Shown here: positions 44,104 through 52,698 of the stretch, in pieces | How the letters are laid out: each line of letters opens with the position of its first letter | Position numbering within the stretch: position 1 is the stretch's first letter | DNA from: Variovorax sp. MHTC-1 | GTDB lineage: Bacteria > Pseudomonadota > Gammaproteobacteria > Burkholderiales > Burkholderiaceae_C | Direction of reading: 5' to 3' | Assembly: GCF_003984645.1 (NCBI RefSeq) | Contig: NZ_RWKI01000009.1 | Span: forward strand, 124,001 to 188,000 | DNA: 64,000 bases | Program-made: the position numbers and the translations under genes | The notes under the pieces: generated by a model | The model's input: only the letters and a program-made list of their open reading frames with translations | What the model was told of the DNA's origin: nothing | Database searches by the model: none

Positions 44104-44871
44104 ATGCTCAGGTCGCAGACCGTCGGCATCCTCGGAGGCATGGGCCCGGCCGCCGGCGCCGACTTCGTGCGGCTTTTCGTCGAGGCCTGCGCGCAGCACA
44201 TGCGCTCGCGCGGCGAGCCTGTACGCGACCAGGGCTTTCCGGAGCACTGGCTCGCGCAGGTGCCGGTGCCGGACCGCAGCGGCGCTCTCGAATCGGCCGC
44301 GCTCGGCGCGCACCAGCCGCTCGAACCGATGCTGCAAGCGCTGGGCCGGCTGGCTGCGCTCGGCAGTCGCGCCGTTGCCATCGCCTGCAACACCGCGCAT
44401 GCCTGGCACGCCACCTTGCAGGAACGCTTTCCGCAGATCGAGGTGCTGCACGTCGCGCGCGAGGTCTCGGCTCACCTGGCCGCGGAGGGCGTGCGCGATG
44501 CGGCGCTCATGGCGACCGAGGGCACCTACCGCGTCGGCCTCTACGAGAAGGCGATGGCCGACGCCGGCCTGGCCTGCCACCTGCCGCTGGCCGACGAGCG
44601 GCGGCTGCTGATGCGCGGCATCTACGACGGCGTGAAGGCCGGCGACATGCGGCTGGCCGAAGCCTGCTTCAGCCGGGTCGCCCGGCAACTCGCCGATCGC
44701 CACGGACCGTTGGCCATCGTCATGGGCTGCACCGAAATTCCGCTCGGCCTGCAGGGCTCGGCCGCGGTGGCGGGCCTGCGGCTGGTCGATCCGGCCCGAG
44801 TGCTGGCCTCCGCGCTGGCGATCCGGGCCTACGGCGGGGCACGGAACCTCGTCGCACATTCCCCGCTCTGA
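44104..44871 (+). CDS. Aspartate/glutamate racemase family protein
   Basis: The 255-residue PLP-independent racemase has the two-Cys catalytic pair: Cys95 in ACNTAHAW and Cys209 in GCTEIPL, and starts TVGILGGMGPAAG. It would interconvert L- and D-aspartate or glutamate, or related amino acids. It is co-transcribed with the Glu/Asp binding-protein gene and lies across from a DadA-like oxidase, which together suggest uptake, epimerisation and oxidation of acidic amino acids. The frame from 44104 fits the family start. Confidence 0.9.
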   Translation: MLRSQTVGILGGMGPAAGADFVRLFVEACAQHMRSRGEPVRDQGFPEHWLAQVPVPDRSGALESAALGAHQPLEPMLQALGRLAALGSRAVAIACNTAHAWHATLQERFPQIEVLHVAREVSAHLAAEGVRDAALMATEGTYRVGLYEKAMADAGLACHLPLADERRLLMRGIYDGVKAGDMRLAEACFSRVARQLADRHGPLAIVMGCTEIPLGLQGSAAVAGLRLVDPARVLASALAIRAYGGARNLVAHSPL

Positions 44872-44941
44872 TCGCCTACATTGCGGCGTGCGCATTGCAG
44901 CGGCGCCTTCTTTGTCCGTCGATCAACCGGAGTAATACGAC

Positions 44942-45850
44942 ATGTCTCATCTGGATACGGGTTCCGATCTGAAAGCCGAATTCGATTCGCTTCGCCCCGG
45001 CGAAAGCACCGAACACGGTGCCACGCGCCGCACCGCGCTGAAGGCGGCGATCGGCATCGGCTATGCGGCCGCGACGCTGCCGATCGCCGCGCAGACCGCA
45101 ATCAAGACCCCGGCCGAAGGCCTCAAGGCCGGCCCCGTCAAGTACAGCGTCGACGGCTTCGACGTGCCGGCCTACTCGGCGGCGCCGGCCGGCAAGACCG
45201 GCCTGCCGGTGGTGCTCGTGATCCAGGAGATCTTCGGCGTGCACGAGTACATCGCCGACACCTGCCGTCGCTTCGCCAAGGCCGGCTACCTGGCGATCGC
45301 GCCCGAGCTCTACGCGCGGCAGGGCGACCCGAGGACCTACACCGACATTCCGAAGCTGCAGGCCGAGGTGGTCGCCAAGGTGCCCGATGCGCAAGTGATG
45401 GCTGACCTCGACGGCGCGCTGAAGTACGCCGCTGCCAACGGCGGCGACGTGGACGAGGCCGCGATCACCGGCTTCTGCTGGGGCGGCCGCATCGTCTGGC
45501 TCTACGCAGCCACAGGCAAGGTCAAGGCCGGTGCCGCCTGGTACGGCCGCCTGGTCGGCCAGCCCAGCGACCTCACGCCCAAGCATCCGATCGACATCGC
45601 CGCTACCCTCAAGGCGCCGGTGCTCGGCCTGTACGGCGGCAAGGACCAGGGCATCCCTCTTGACACGGTTGATAAGATGAAAGCGGCGCTGGCAACCGGC
45701 ACCGCGGCGGCCAAGGCCTCCCAGTTCGTCGTGTACCCCGAAGCGGGCCATGCCTTCCATGCCGACTACCGGCCGAGCTATGTTGCGAGCGCAGCCGAAG
45801 ACGGCTGGAAGCGCACCCTGGCCTGGTTCAAAGCCAACGGCATCAGCTAG
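44942..45850 (+). CDS. Tat-exported dienelactone hydrolase family protein
   Basis: The 302-residue alpha/beta hydrolase has a twin-arginine signal (Arg29-Arg30 in RRTALKAAIGIGYAAATLP) after an unusual 28-residue leader. The mature part is DLH-like: nucleophile Cys179 in GFCWGGR, an acidic residue in GGKDQGIP and His in EAGHAFH. Cys as nucleophile is the dienelactone hydrolase hallmark. Role in a pathway is not evident; no catechol cleavage genes adjoin it. It is followed by a clear terminator. Confidence 0.85.
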   Translation: MSHLDTGSDLKAEFDSLRPGESTEHGATRRTALKAAIGIGYAAATLPIAAQTAIKTPAEGLKAGPVKYSVDGFDVPAYSAAPAGKTGLPVVLVIQEIFGVHEYIADTCRRFAKAGYLAIAPELYARQGDPRTYTDIPKLQAEVVAKVPDAQVMADLDGALKYAAANGGDVDEAAITGFCWGGRIVWLYAATGKVKAGAAWYGRLVGQPSDLTPKHPIDIAATLKAPVLGLYGGKDQGIPLDTVDKMKAALATGTAAAKASQFVVYPEAGHAFHADYRPSYVASAAEDGWKRTLAWFKANGIS

Positions 45851-45869
45851 ACGCCAGCCGCTTTCACCG

Positions 45870-45898
45870 AAAGCCGTCCGATGGGCGGCTTTTATTTT
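45870..45898 (+). terminator. Terminator after the dienelactone hydrolase gene
   Basis: AAAGCCGTCC and GGGCGGCTTT pair over 10 bp (one G-T) around GAT and are followed by TATTTTTTT. It begins 20 nt after the stop codon at 45850. Confidence 0.85.
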
Positions 45899-45912
45899 TT
45901 TATGAAGCAGTC

Positions 45913-46800
45913 ATGAATCTGTTAGCCATCATCGCCGCGACCCTGGTCGCAGGCATCGGAAGTGTCTGGATCGCCGCGCTGCTGCTGCGCGTGGGCGTGA
46001 GGAGCGGCGGCGGCGTGAATCCGCAGCATCTGCTGAGCCTGGCCGCCGGCGCGCTGCTGGCCACCGCTTTCATGCATCTGCTGCCCGAGGCCTTCGAAAG
46101 CCGCATCGAGCCCGGCCTGCTGTTCGGCGTGCTGCTGTTCGGTCTGGTCTTTTTCTTCCTGCTCGACAAGGCCGAGCTCTGGCATCACGGCCACGAGCAC
46201 CACCACGGCGGAGAGGCCGGCGAAACGCACGTGCATGACCACCACGACCGGCACGACCACGTGCATGCCCATTCACCCCCTCATGCCCATGCTTCCAAGG
46301 GCGGCGGCTGGGCCGTGCTCACCGGCGACAGCGTGCACTGCTTCGGCGACGGCATCCTGATCGCGTCGGCCTTCATCGCCGACCTGCGCCTGGGCCTGGT
46401 TGCGGCGCTCGCTGTGCTGGCGCACGAGGTGCCGCACCACATCGGCGACCTGGTCGTGCTGCGCCAGAGCTCGCCCAATCCGCGCGCCGCGCTGGTCAAG
46501 GTCTCGCTCGCCGGCACCATGACCGTGCTCGGCGGGCTGGCTGGCTGGTGGCTGGTCGATCGGCTGCACGGCTGGCTGCCGTTCTTCCTGGTGCTGGCCG
46601 CGAGCAGCTTCGTCTACGTCGCGCTGGCCGACCTGATCCCGCAGCTGCAGAAGCGCCTGGCTGCGCGCCAGACCGCCTTGCAGATCGTCTGGCTCGCGGT
46701 CGGCATCCTGCTGGTCATGGGGGCGAGCCGACTGGCCCACGGCGAGCACGAACACGACAGCCCGGCGCACGCGCACGAAGAGCACGACCACAAGCACTGA
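45913..46800 (+). CDS. ZIP family metal transporter
   Basis: The 295-residue protein has eight predicted membrane helices and a long His-rich cytoplasmic loop at about 92-135 (repeats of HH, HDHH, HVHAH). Transmembrane metal-binding motifs are seen as VHCFGDG in helix IV and AHEVPHHIGD in helix V. It imports divalent cations, most often zinc or iron, into the cytoplasm. A second His-rich stretch ends the protein. It lies 62 bp after the dienelactone hydrolase stop, separated by a terminator, so it has its own promoter. Confidence 0.93.
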   Translation: MNLLAIIAATLVAGIGSVWIAALLLRVGVRSGGGVNPQHLLSLAAGALLATAFMHLLPEAFESRIEPGLLFGVLLFGLVFFFLLDKAELWHHGHEHHHGGEAGETHVHDHHDRHDHVHAHSPPHAHASKGGGWAVLTGDSVHCFGDGILIASAFIADLRLGLVAALAVLAHEVPHHIGDLVVLRQSSPNPRAALVKVSLAGTMTVLGGLAGWWLVDRLHGWLPFFLVLAASSFVYVALADLIPQLQKRLAARQTALQIVWLAVGILLVMGASRLAHGEHEHDSPAHAHEEHDHKH

Positions 46801-46929
46801 AGGCGCAGATGGGGCGCTCTCCGACACGCCTGGCGGCGCCCTAGGTCCACACTCGGGGCTGTTCAACGCGACCGGGGAAGCTCACACTTGGGGGCTGCCC
46901 AACGCGATCCATCAGCCAAGGAGCCGATC

Positions 46930-47166
46930 ATGACCAGCGCCGATTCCCCGCTGCGTTCCGCTGCCACGAGCGACGACCCGACGGAAGACGAACTCGACGA
47001 CGAACTGCCCGAAGACGAAGCCGAGGCCGAGGAGGAAGAAGAGGCCGCAGCTGCGGACGAGTTGTCCGAGGAGACCGGCATCGATCTGACCGACGCCAGC
47101 GAACTCGACGCCGACAACGTGCCGGCCGACGAGGAGTTCGATCGCGTGATGCAGGCGCCGGACTGA
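46930..47166 (+). CDS. Small acidic protein of unknown function
   Basis: The 78-residue protein is about one third Glu/Asp with almost no basic residues, including a run of nine acidic or Ala residues in the middle. It is predicted to be disordered and strongly negative, and no family is recognised. ATG at 46930 has AAGGAG about 8 nt before it and is chosen over an ATG 14 codons upstream. It lies 16 nt before the DUF421 gene and may be translated with it. An acidic metal-buffering or chaperone-like role is only a guess. Confidence 0.6.
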   Translation: MTSADSPLRSAATSDDPTEDELDDELPEDEAEAEEEEEAAAADELSEETGIDLTDASELDADNVPADEEFDRVMQAPD

Positions 47167-47182
47167 AACTCCAGGTCGGCGT

Positions 47183-47719
47183 ATGCGCGCTGAACTGGCC
47201 GAGCTGTTCGCCTTTCACCTGCCGGTGTGGGAGATCATGCTGCGCGGCAGCGCGATCTACTGGTTCCTGCTGTTGCTGTTCCGCTTCGTGCTGCGGCGCG
47301 ATGCCGGATCGCTGGGCATCGCCGATCTGCTGTTCGTCGTGCTCATCGCCGACGCATCGAGCAATGCGATGCAGGGCGAATACCGCTCGATCGCCGAGGG
47401 CTTCGTGCTGCTCGCCACGCTGGCGGCCTGGAACTACACGCTCGATTGGGCCAGCTACCGCAGCAAGGCGGTCAAGCGCCTGATGGAGCCGACGCCCGAA
47501 CCGCTGATCCGCGACGGCAAGATGGTCTGGAAGGCGCTCAAGCGCAATCTGATCACCGAGGACGAACTCAAGTCCAAGCTGCGCGAGAAGGGGATCGAAA
47601 CGATGGATGCCATCCGGCTCGCCTATCTCGAAAGCGACGGCCAGATCAGCGTGCTCGAGCGCGCCGGCGCCGGCAAGCAGCACGACCAGCCTGCGCCGCG
47701 GCGTCCGGGCGCACCCTGA
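47183..47719 (+). CDS. DUF421 family membrane protein (YetF/YcaP-like)
   Basis: The 178-residue protein has two or three N-terminal hydrophobic segments (residues 15-85, with GSAIYWFLLLLFRFVLRR) and a cytoplasmic C-terminal half with the DUF421 motif PTPEPLIRDGKMVWKALKRN. Function of the family is not known; some members are cell-surface related in spore-formers. It is 16 nt downstream of the small acidic protein gene and converges on the dodecin gene. Confidence 0.85.
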   Translation: MRAELAELFAFHLPVWEIMLRGSAIYWFLLLLFRFVLRRDAGSLGIADLLFVVLIADASSNAMQGEYRSIAEGFVLLATLAAWNYTLDWASYRSKAVKRLMEPTPEPLIRDGKMVWKALKRNLITEDELKSKLREKGIETMDAIRLAYLESDGQISVLERAGAGKQHDQPAPRRPGAP

Positions 47720-47732
47720 GCCGCGCGCTCTT

Positions 47733-47942
47733 TCAGTCTTCGAGCGTGAAGCCCACCTTCAGCGTCACCTGCCAGTGCGCGACCTTGCCGTCCTGCACAT
47801 GGCCGCGGGTCTCGGTGACCTCGAACCATTGGATGTTGCGCACCGACTCGCTGGCCTTCGAGATCGCGCGCAGCACGGCGTCGTCGCTGCTCGTGGGCGA
47901 AGAGCCCGTGAGTTCGAGGAGTTTGTAAACGTGGTTGGACAT
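47733..47942 (-). CDS. Dodecin, flavin-binding protein
   Basis: The 69-residue protein begins [20 protein letters not shown] and contains [14 protein letters not shown], the dodecin signature with the flavin-stacking Trp. Dodecins form hollow dodecamers that store or buffer flavins. It lies 66 nt downstream of the hemerythrin-like gene on the same strand and could be co-transcribed with it. Confidence 0.93.
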   Translation of the reverse strand: MSNHVYKLLELTGSSPTSSDDAVLRAISKASESVRNIQWFEVTETRGHVQDGKVAHWQVTLKVGFTLED

Positions 47943-48008
47943 GGAGCGCTCCTTGACGATGGAACAGGGGCGATGCCGCGGACGGCATCGGCCTGTCCAT
48001 CATAGGCT

Positions 48009-48491
48009 TCAGGCCATCGCTTCCTGGTGCTGCATCAGCTCCTCCTTGCGCGCGGCCAGCTGCTCCTTCAGCGCGACCAGGTCCATCTTGGACTTGCGCG
48101 CCTTGTCGAAGATCTGTTCGCGCTCTTCCTTCACATGGTGATCGATGTATTCACCGAGCACGATCACCTTGGCATCGAACAGCGCCTCCTCGGGGCCCAT
48201 GGATTCGATCTGCGCGATCAGTTCCTTGGCGGTCGAATGCTCCACGGTGGCCTCGTCGAGCAGCTCATCGTCGTGGATGGCGGCGCGTGCCGCGGGGTAG
48301 AAGATCTCTTCCTCGATCTGCGCATGCACGCTCAGCTCGCGGCAGATCTGGTCGGCGAGGGCCTCGCGTTGACCGGCGGGCGCCTTGGCCTCGGCCAGCT
48401 TGCTGAATTCCTGGAACAGTTTTTTCACGGCGATGTGGTCCGCGTCCAGCAGGTCGACGGCGTCGTTCTTCTTGGGAGGTGCTTTGCTCAT
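48009..48491 (-). CDS. Hemerythrin HHE cation-binding domain protein
   Basis: The 160-residue all-helical protein has the His/Glu pattern of HHE di-iron domains: DADHIAVKKLFQEF, HAQIEEEIFYPA, EHSTAKELI and YIDHHVKEEREQIF. It probably binds oxygen, nitric oxide or a metal in stress response. ATG at 48491 (MSKAPPKK) is chosen; the longer frame adds 30 unconserved residues. The 163-bp gap upstream to the DUF3299 gene contains nothing I recognise. Confidence 0.88.
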   Translation of the reverse strand: MSKAPPKKNDAVDLLDADHIAVKKLFQEFSKLAEAKAPAGQREALADQICRELSVHAQIEEEIFYPAARAAIHDDELLDEATVEHSTAKELIAQIESMGPEEALFDAKVIVLGEYIDHHVKEEREQIFDKARKSKMDLVALKEQLAARKEELMQHQEAMA

Positions 48492-48654
48492 GATGCTGAT
48501 TCCTTTGTGGGATGTCGTGGGTGGATTTCGTGGGCGGCGCAGCCCGCGTGCCTGCGCCAGAGGCCACACTAGAAATCGCACCGTGCCGACCCTGTGAGGG
48601 TCCGCATGACAAGCGCGTAGGACGAACGCGATCCCCGCGCGACAGCGTCGGCAG

Positions 48655-49260
48655 CTACTTGGCGCCGCCCGTGTACTTGGTCACGCTCTCGGCCGTGACG
48701 TGGTAGCCGCTCACGCCCATCATCGAATCGTTGCGCAGGGTCTGCAGCTTGCCGGTGACCCACACCGTGTCCATGGCGCGGAACTTCGCGCCCTGGCGCG
48801 GGCGCACATGCAGGATCTGGTTGGCCGGCGGCGGCGGGGTGTGGATGCAGGCCCCGAAGTAGGGCACCAGCAGGAACTCGGTGACCTCGCCCTTGCTCTC
48901 TTCGAGCGGCACGATGAAGCCGGGGATCTTCACCTCGACGCCGTTCATTTCCGGATTGGTCGGCGCGTTGTTCGAGACCTCCTGCATCTTCAGCAGCAGC
49001 TCGTTGGCGCGCGGATCGCCGTCCTGCAGCGTGCTCAGGTCCATGCCCTTGAATTCCTTCATCGGGTCCCAGTCCTTGGGCACCAACTCTTCCCACGAGA
49101 TGAGCCGGGGCTGGCCCGGCGCGGGCCTGGCGGCAGCGGCCTTGCCGCCGATCGGGTTGGTGGGCGAGGTCGCCTGGGGCGCGGGGTCGGCCGCGAGGGC
49201 CACCGCCGCAGCGGCCGTGCCGAGGGCCAGGAGCAAGGAGCGCAGCGTCGTCTTCTTCAT
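48655..49260 (-). CDS. DUF3299 domain-containing exported protein
   Basis: The 201-residue protein has a signal peptide (residues 1-23). The mature part contains ISWEELVPKDWDP and the family block PYFGACIHTPPPPANQILHV with a conserved Cys-x-His. Function is unknown, but in other proteobacteria it is encoded with DUF2796/ABC sets suspected of metal uptake, as here. It starts 2 nt after the ABC permease stop, so it is the last gene of that run. Confidence 0.85.
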   Translation of the reverse strand: MKKTTLRSLLLALGTAAAAVALAADPAPQATSPTNPIGGKAAAARPAPGQPRLISWEELVPKDWDPMKEFKGMDLSTLQDGDPRANELLLKMQEVSNNAPTNPEMNGVEVKIPGFIVPLEESKGEVTEFLLVPYFGACIHTPPPPANQILHVRPRQGAKFRAMDTVWVTGKLQTLRNDSMMGVSGYHVTAESVTKYTGGAK

Positions 49261-49262
49261 CT

Positions 49263-50525
49263 TCAAATCCTCGGTGAAAGTCCGTCGGCCAGCGAGAGCC
49301 TGTAGGCGCGCACGCCGGGCAGCAGACTGGCCAGCCAGCCAGCCGCGAGCAGGCTGGCAAGCAGTATCCACTCGTTCAGTGTAGGTTCGGTGAGCCGAAG
49401 CGCGAGGCCGAACTGGCCCTGCAGCCACGGCGACAGCAGGGCAATGCCGAGCACCGCGAAGACCACGCCGATCGCCACGCCCAGCAGCGTGACCAGCGCG
49501 CCTTCGAGCGCCAGCAGCGCCAGCACATGGCGCAGGCTGGCGCCCACCGCCCGCAGCACGGCGAGCTCGCGGCGGCGCTCGTTGAGGCTGGCCATCACCA
49601 CCGACACCAGGCCGGCGAGGCTGACCAGCGCGACCAGCGCCGACATCAGCAGAAGCGCGTTCTCGCCGATGCCGACCACGCTCCAGAGCTCGTCCAGCGC
49701 CACGCCCGGCAGGATGGCCATCAGCGCTTCGGCCGGGTAGTTCGAGACCCAGCGCTGCACGCCGAACACCGCGGCGCGGTTCTTCAGGCCGACCAGCACC
49801 GCGGTCACGTTCTTGGGCGTGAGGTCGAACTTGCGCACCTGCTCGGCCGGGATCCGAACGCCCGGCATCGGTGCGCCGCCGGCCCATTCGAGGTGGATGG
49901 CCTCCATCGCCGGCAGGCCGATGTGCACCGTGCGGTCGACCGGCGTGCCGGTGCGCGCGAGCACGCCCACCACCGTGAAGGGCTTGTCCGCGTGCTCGGC
50001 GACGTTGAGTTCGCCGCTGCCGTGCGCGAGCGTGATCTTCTGGCCGACGTGATAGCCCAGGCGGTCGGCCACCTCGGCGCCGACGACTGCATCGAAGAGC
50101 TCGGCGAAAGGCCTGCCTTCGCGCAGCTGCAGCGACTGGCGCTCGCCGTAGCGGAAGTGCCGGAAGTACTCGGGCGTGGTCGCGAGCACCGCGAAGCCGC
50201 GGTGCGAATCGCCGAGCGAAAGCGGCAGGACCCAGTCCACGCCGGGGTGCTCGGCCAGCGCCTGCACGCTCTTCCACTGCATGTTGTTGGTGGCCGCGCC
50301 GATGCGGAACACCGAGTAGAGCAGGAGCTGCGAGGAGCCGGTGCGCGCCCCCACGATCAGGTCGGTGCCCGAGACGGAGGACGAGAAGTTCTGGCGCAGC
50401 TCGGTGCGGATGCGCTCGACGCCGAGCAGCAGGAAGGTCGACAGAGCGATCGACAGCACCGTGAGCGCGAGCGTGAAGCGGCGGTTCCAGGCGCTCTTCC
50501 AGGCGATGCCGAACAAGGCCTTCAT
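49263..50525 (-). CDS. ABC transporter permease, MacB/FtsX type
   Basis: The 420-residue permease has one membrane helix near the N-terminus (residues 15-40), a large periplasmic domain (about 45-260), and three C-terminal helices with the FtsX block VVMASLNERRRELAVLRAVG. It pairs with the ATPase encoded immediately upstream (4-nt overlap). This MacB-like architecture usually mechanically drives periplasmic or outer-membrane processes instead of classical solute import. Confidence 0.9.
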   Translation of the reverse strand: MKALFGIAWKSAWNRRFTLALTVLSIALSTFLLLGVERIRTELRQNFSSSVSGTDLIVGARTGSSQLLLYSVFRIGAATNNMQWKSVQALAEHPGVDWVLPLSLGDSHRGFAVLATTPEYFRHFRYGERQSLQLREGRPFAELFDAVVGAEVADRLGYHVGQKITLAHGSGELNVAEHADKPFTVVGVLARTGTPVDRTVHIGLPAMEAIHLEWAGGAPMPGVRIPAEQVRKFDLTPKNVTAVLVGLKNRAAVFGVQRWVSNYPAEALMAILPGVALDELWSVVGIGENALLLMSALVALVSLAGLVSVVMASLNERRRELAVLRAVGASLRHVLALLALEGALVTLLGVAIGVVFAVLGIALLSPWLQGQFGLALRLTEPTLNEWILLASLLAAGWLASLLPGVRAYRLSLADGLSPRI

Positions 50526-51229
50526 GCAGCGGCTCCCGCGGCCGCGGCGCGATTGATCTCGGGCAGGAGGATGTGGCGGCCGAAGCGTGCTGCGATGCGC
50601 TGGTCATGGCTCACGAACACCAGCGCGCTGCGGCTGGCCCGGCAGGCCGCGACCAGCACGTCGAGAAAAGCCTCGCGCCGGTCTTCGTCGAGCGCCGAGG
50701 TCGGCTCGTCGGCGATCACGACTTCGGGCTGGCCGATCAGCGCGCGCGCAGCCGCCACGCGCTGCTGCTGGCCCACCGAGAGCAGCATGGCCTGGCGCTG
50801 CCAAAGGCTGGCGTCCAGGCCCATCTGCTCCAGGAGCTGCTGGGCCTGGGTGCGCGCGGAAGCTTCGCGCGAAGCCTGCGCCATGCGCCGGGCCGAGAAG
50901 CGGCAGGGCAGGAGCACGTTGTCGAGCACGCTGAGGTAGGGCAGCAGGTTGAACTGCTGGAAGATGTAGCCCACATGCGCGACCCGGTTGCGGTCGCGCG
51001 CGCTGCCCGAGAGCGCGGCCCAGTCGTGGCCGAGCAACGTGACGCGGCCGGCGTCGGCCACCAGCACGCCGGCCAGGAGCGACAGCAGCGTGCTCTTGCC
51101 GCAGCCGCTCGGTCCGTGCAAGAACACGGCCTCGCCGGCCGCGATCTCGAGCCGTTCGATGTCGATGCACGGCGCGTCGGCGCCGGGCCAGCGAAAGCGC
51201 AGCGACTCGACGCTGAGAACCGGGGTCAC
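50522..51229 (-). CDS. ABC transporter ATP-binding protein, LolD/MacB type
   Basis: The 235-residue ATPase has Walker A GPSGCGKST, Q-loop FQQFNLLPYLSVLDNV, signature LLSVGQQQRVAAARAL (SVGQQ instead of the usual SGGQQ) and Walker B VVIADEPTSALD. The start is GTG at 51229, overlapping the DUF2796 stop (GTGA). It is part of a tight chain DUF2796, ATPase, permease, DUF3299. The Gly-to-Val change in the signature motif is worth noting, although Gln substitutions there are tolerated in some members. Confidence 0.9.
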   Translation of the reverse strand: MTPVLSVESLRFRWPGADAPCIDIERLEIAAGEAVFLHGPSGCGKSTLLSLLAGVLVADAGRVTLLGHDWAALSGSARDRNRVAHVGYIFQQFNLLPYLSVLDNVLLPCRFSARRMAQASREASARTQAQQLLEQMGLDASLWQRQAMLLSVGQQQRVAAARALIGQPEVVIADEPTSALDEDRREAFLDVLVAACRASRSALVFVSHDQRIAARFGRHILLPEINRAAAAGAAA

Positions 51230-51780
51230 TTGCTCCAGGCCAGCCGCGCATTCGGCCGCTTCAGCGTGCGCTTGAACTGGCCCTCGCGCGTGACGATCTG
51301 GGCATCGATCTGACGCATGCCCTTGAAGGCGGTGAACAGGCCGATGTCGATGAATTTCGCCGCCGCCGCGTTGGTGCAGTTGAAGGCGAAGCTGCCGTCC
51401 AGGTCGGCATGGCCTTCGGCGGCTGGAGCGCCGGCCTCGGCCTTGCCCAGGCCCAGCGCCGTCGATTGCAGGGCGATGGGGCCAAGCTTGCAGTTGGCTG
51501 CCGGATCGATCTTGAACAGCTGGTCGGCTGCGCGCAGTTGGGCCACGACAGCCCCCGCGGCCTTCTTCTCGGCATCGGTCTTCGGCGCATGCTCGAAGCC
51601 GACGAAATTCTCGAGCGGCGACTCCATCGCGATCACGATCGCCGGCCCGTCGACCGCGACGTCGAGCTTGACTTGGCCGTGCACATGCGCGCGTTGTTGT
51701 GCCTGCGCCATGGCGGCCCAGGGCGCTGCCACGAGCAGGAATGCAAGCGCGGACCCGGAAAAAGCGCGTCGGAAATTCAT
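51226..51780 (-). CDS. DUF2796 (ZrgA-like) exported protein
   Basis: The 184-residue protein has a signal peptide (residues 1-25) and a mature start RAHVHGQVKLDVAVDG with the His pair typical of DUF2796/ZrgA. In Vibrio, ZrgA-type proteins belong to a zinc uptake system with an ABC pair. Here the same linkage to an FtsX-type ABC set is kept, so zinc or similar metal capture is the best guess. It overlaps the sulfurtransferase stop by 4 nt, which is unusual for a periplasmic metal gene. Confidence 0.85.
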   Translation of the reverse strand: MNFRRAFSGSALAFLLVAAPWAAMAQAQQRAHVHGQVKLDVAVDGPAIVIAMESPLENFVGFEHAPKTDAEKKAAGAVVAQLRAADQLFKIDPAANCKLGPIALQSTALGLGKAEAGAPAAEGHADLDGSFAFNCTNAAAAKFIDIGLFTAFKGMRQIDAQIVTREGQFKRTLKRPNARLAWSK

Positions 51781-52688
51781 GCTTTCGCACCTTGCCGGGT
51801 CGGCAGCCCCGGCGTGTTGCTCCACTCGCTCCAGCTGCCGGCATAGAGCGTGGTCGGACCCAGCCCGGCGATCTGCATCGCGAGCAGGTTGGGCACGGCG
51901 CTCACGCCGCTGCCGCAGTGATGGACGACCGTTGCGGGATCCCGGCCCGCCAGCAGCGCTTCGAACTCGGCGCGCAACTGGGCGGCCGGCTTGAACTTGC
52001 CGTCTGGACCGAGATTTTCGGTGAAGGGGCGGTTCAGGGCCCCGGGGATGTGACCCGCGATCGGGTCCAGAGGTTCCACCTCGCCGCGATAGCGTGCCGC
52101 GGCGCGCGCATCGATCAGCGTCTGGCCGGCTTGCCCGAGCCGCGAGGCGACGGTCTGCGTATCGGCGAGCGTGAGCAAGGGCGCGCCGGCGACGAAGTTC
52201 GACTGGAAGCGTGTCGGCTCCTCGCCACCGCTCACGCCGCCGCCGGCTGCCTGCCAAGCCTGCAGGCCGCCGTCGAGCACGGCGACGGCCTCGTGCCCCA
52301 TCCACTTGAGCATCCACCAGAGCCGGCCGCAGTAGTTGGCGCCGTTGCGGTCGTAGACCACGGCCTGCATGTCGTTGCCGAAGCCGACGCTGGACAGCCA
52401 GGCCGCGAACTTCTCTCGGCTGGGCAGCGGGTGGCGCCCGCCCGAGGCCGGCGGGCCCTCGTCCGTCGCCACCACCACGACCTCGCCGCGCGCGCCCGGC
52501 AGACCGTGCTTCGCGCTCAGGTCGGTGTCGAGGTTGGCGTGGACCGCGCCCGGAATGTGGGCCGCGCGGTATTGCTCGCCGCCGGCTTCGGGCTTCATCA
52601 GGTCGAAACTGCAGTCGAACACCATCAGCGGGGCGCCGCTTTCCTGCAGTGCCATGAGCTGGTCGACGGAAATCAGGGTCGTGTACAT
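51777..52688 (-). CDS. sseA: Sulfurtransferase (3-mercaptopyruvate type)
   Basis: The 303-residue protein is a double rhodanese. Active-site Cys258 is in the loop CGSGVSA, which matches the CGSGVT-like motif of 3-mercaptopyruvate sulfurtransferases better than the CRKG type of thiosulfate enzymes. It moves sulfane sulfur from mercaptopyruvate to acceptors such as thiols or cyanide. It starts 10 nt after the EamA-type exporter stop and its own stop overlaps the DUF2796 start. Confidence 0.88.
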   Translation of the reverse strand: MYTTLISVDQLMALQESGAPLMVFDCSFDLMKPEAGGEQYRAAHIPGAVHANLDTDLSAKHGLPGARGEVVVVATDEGPPASGGRHPLPSREKFAAWLSSVGFGNDMQAVVYDRNGANYCGRLWWMLKWMGHEAVAVLDGGLQAWQAAGGGVSGGEEPTRFQSNFVAGAPLLTLADTQTVASRLGQAGQTLIDARAAARYRGEVEPLDPIAGHIPGALNRPFTENLGPDGKFKPAAQLRAEFEALLAGRDPATVVHHCGSGVSAVPNLLAMQIAGLGPTTLYAGSWSEWSNTPGLPTRQGAKA

Positions 52689-52698
52689 GTGAGCTCCT

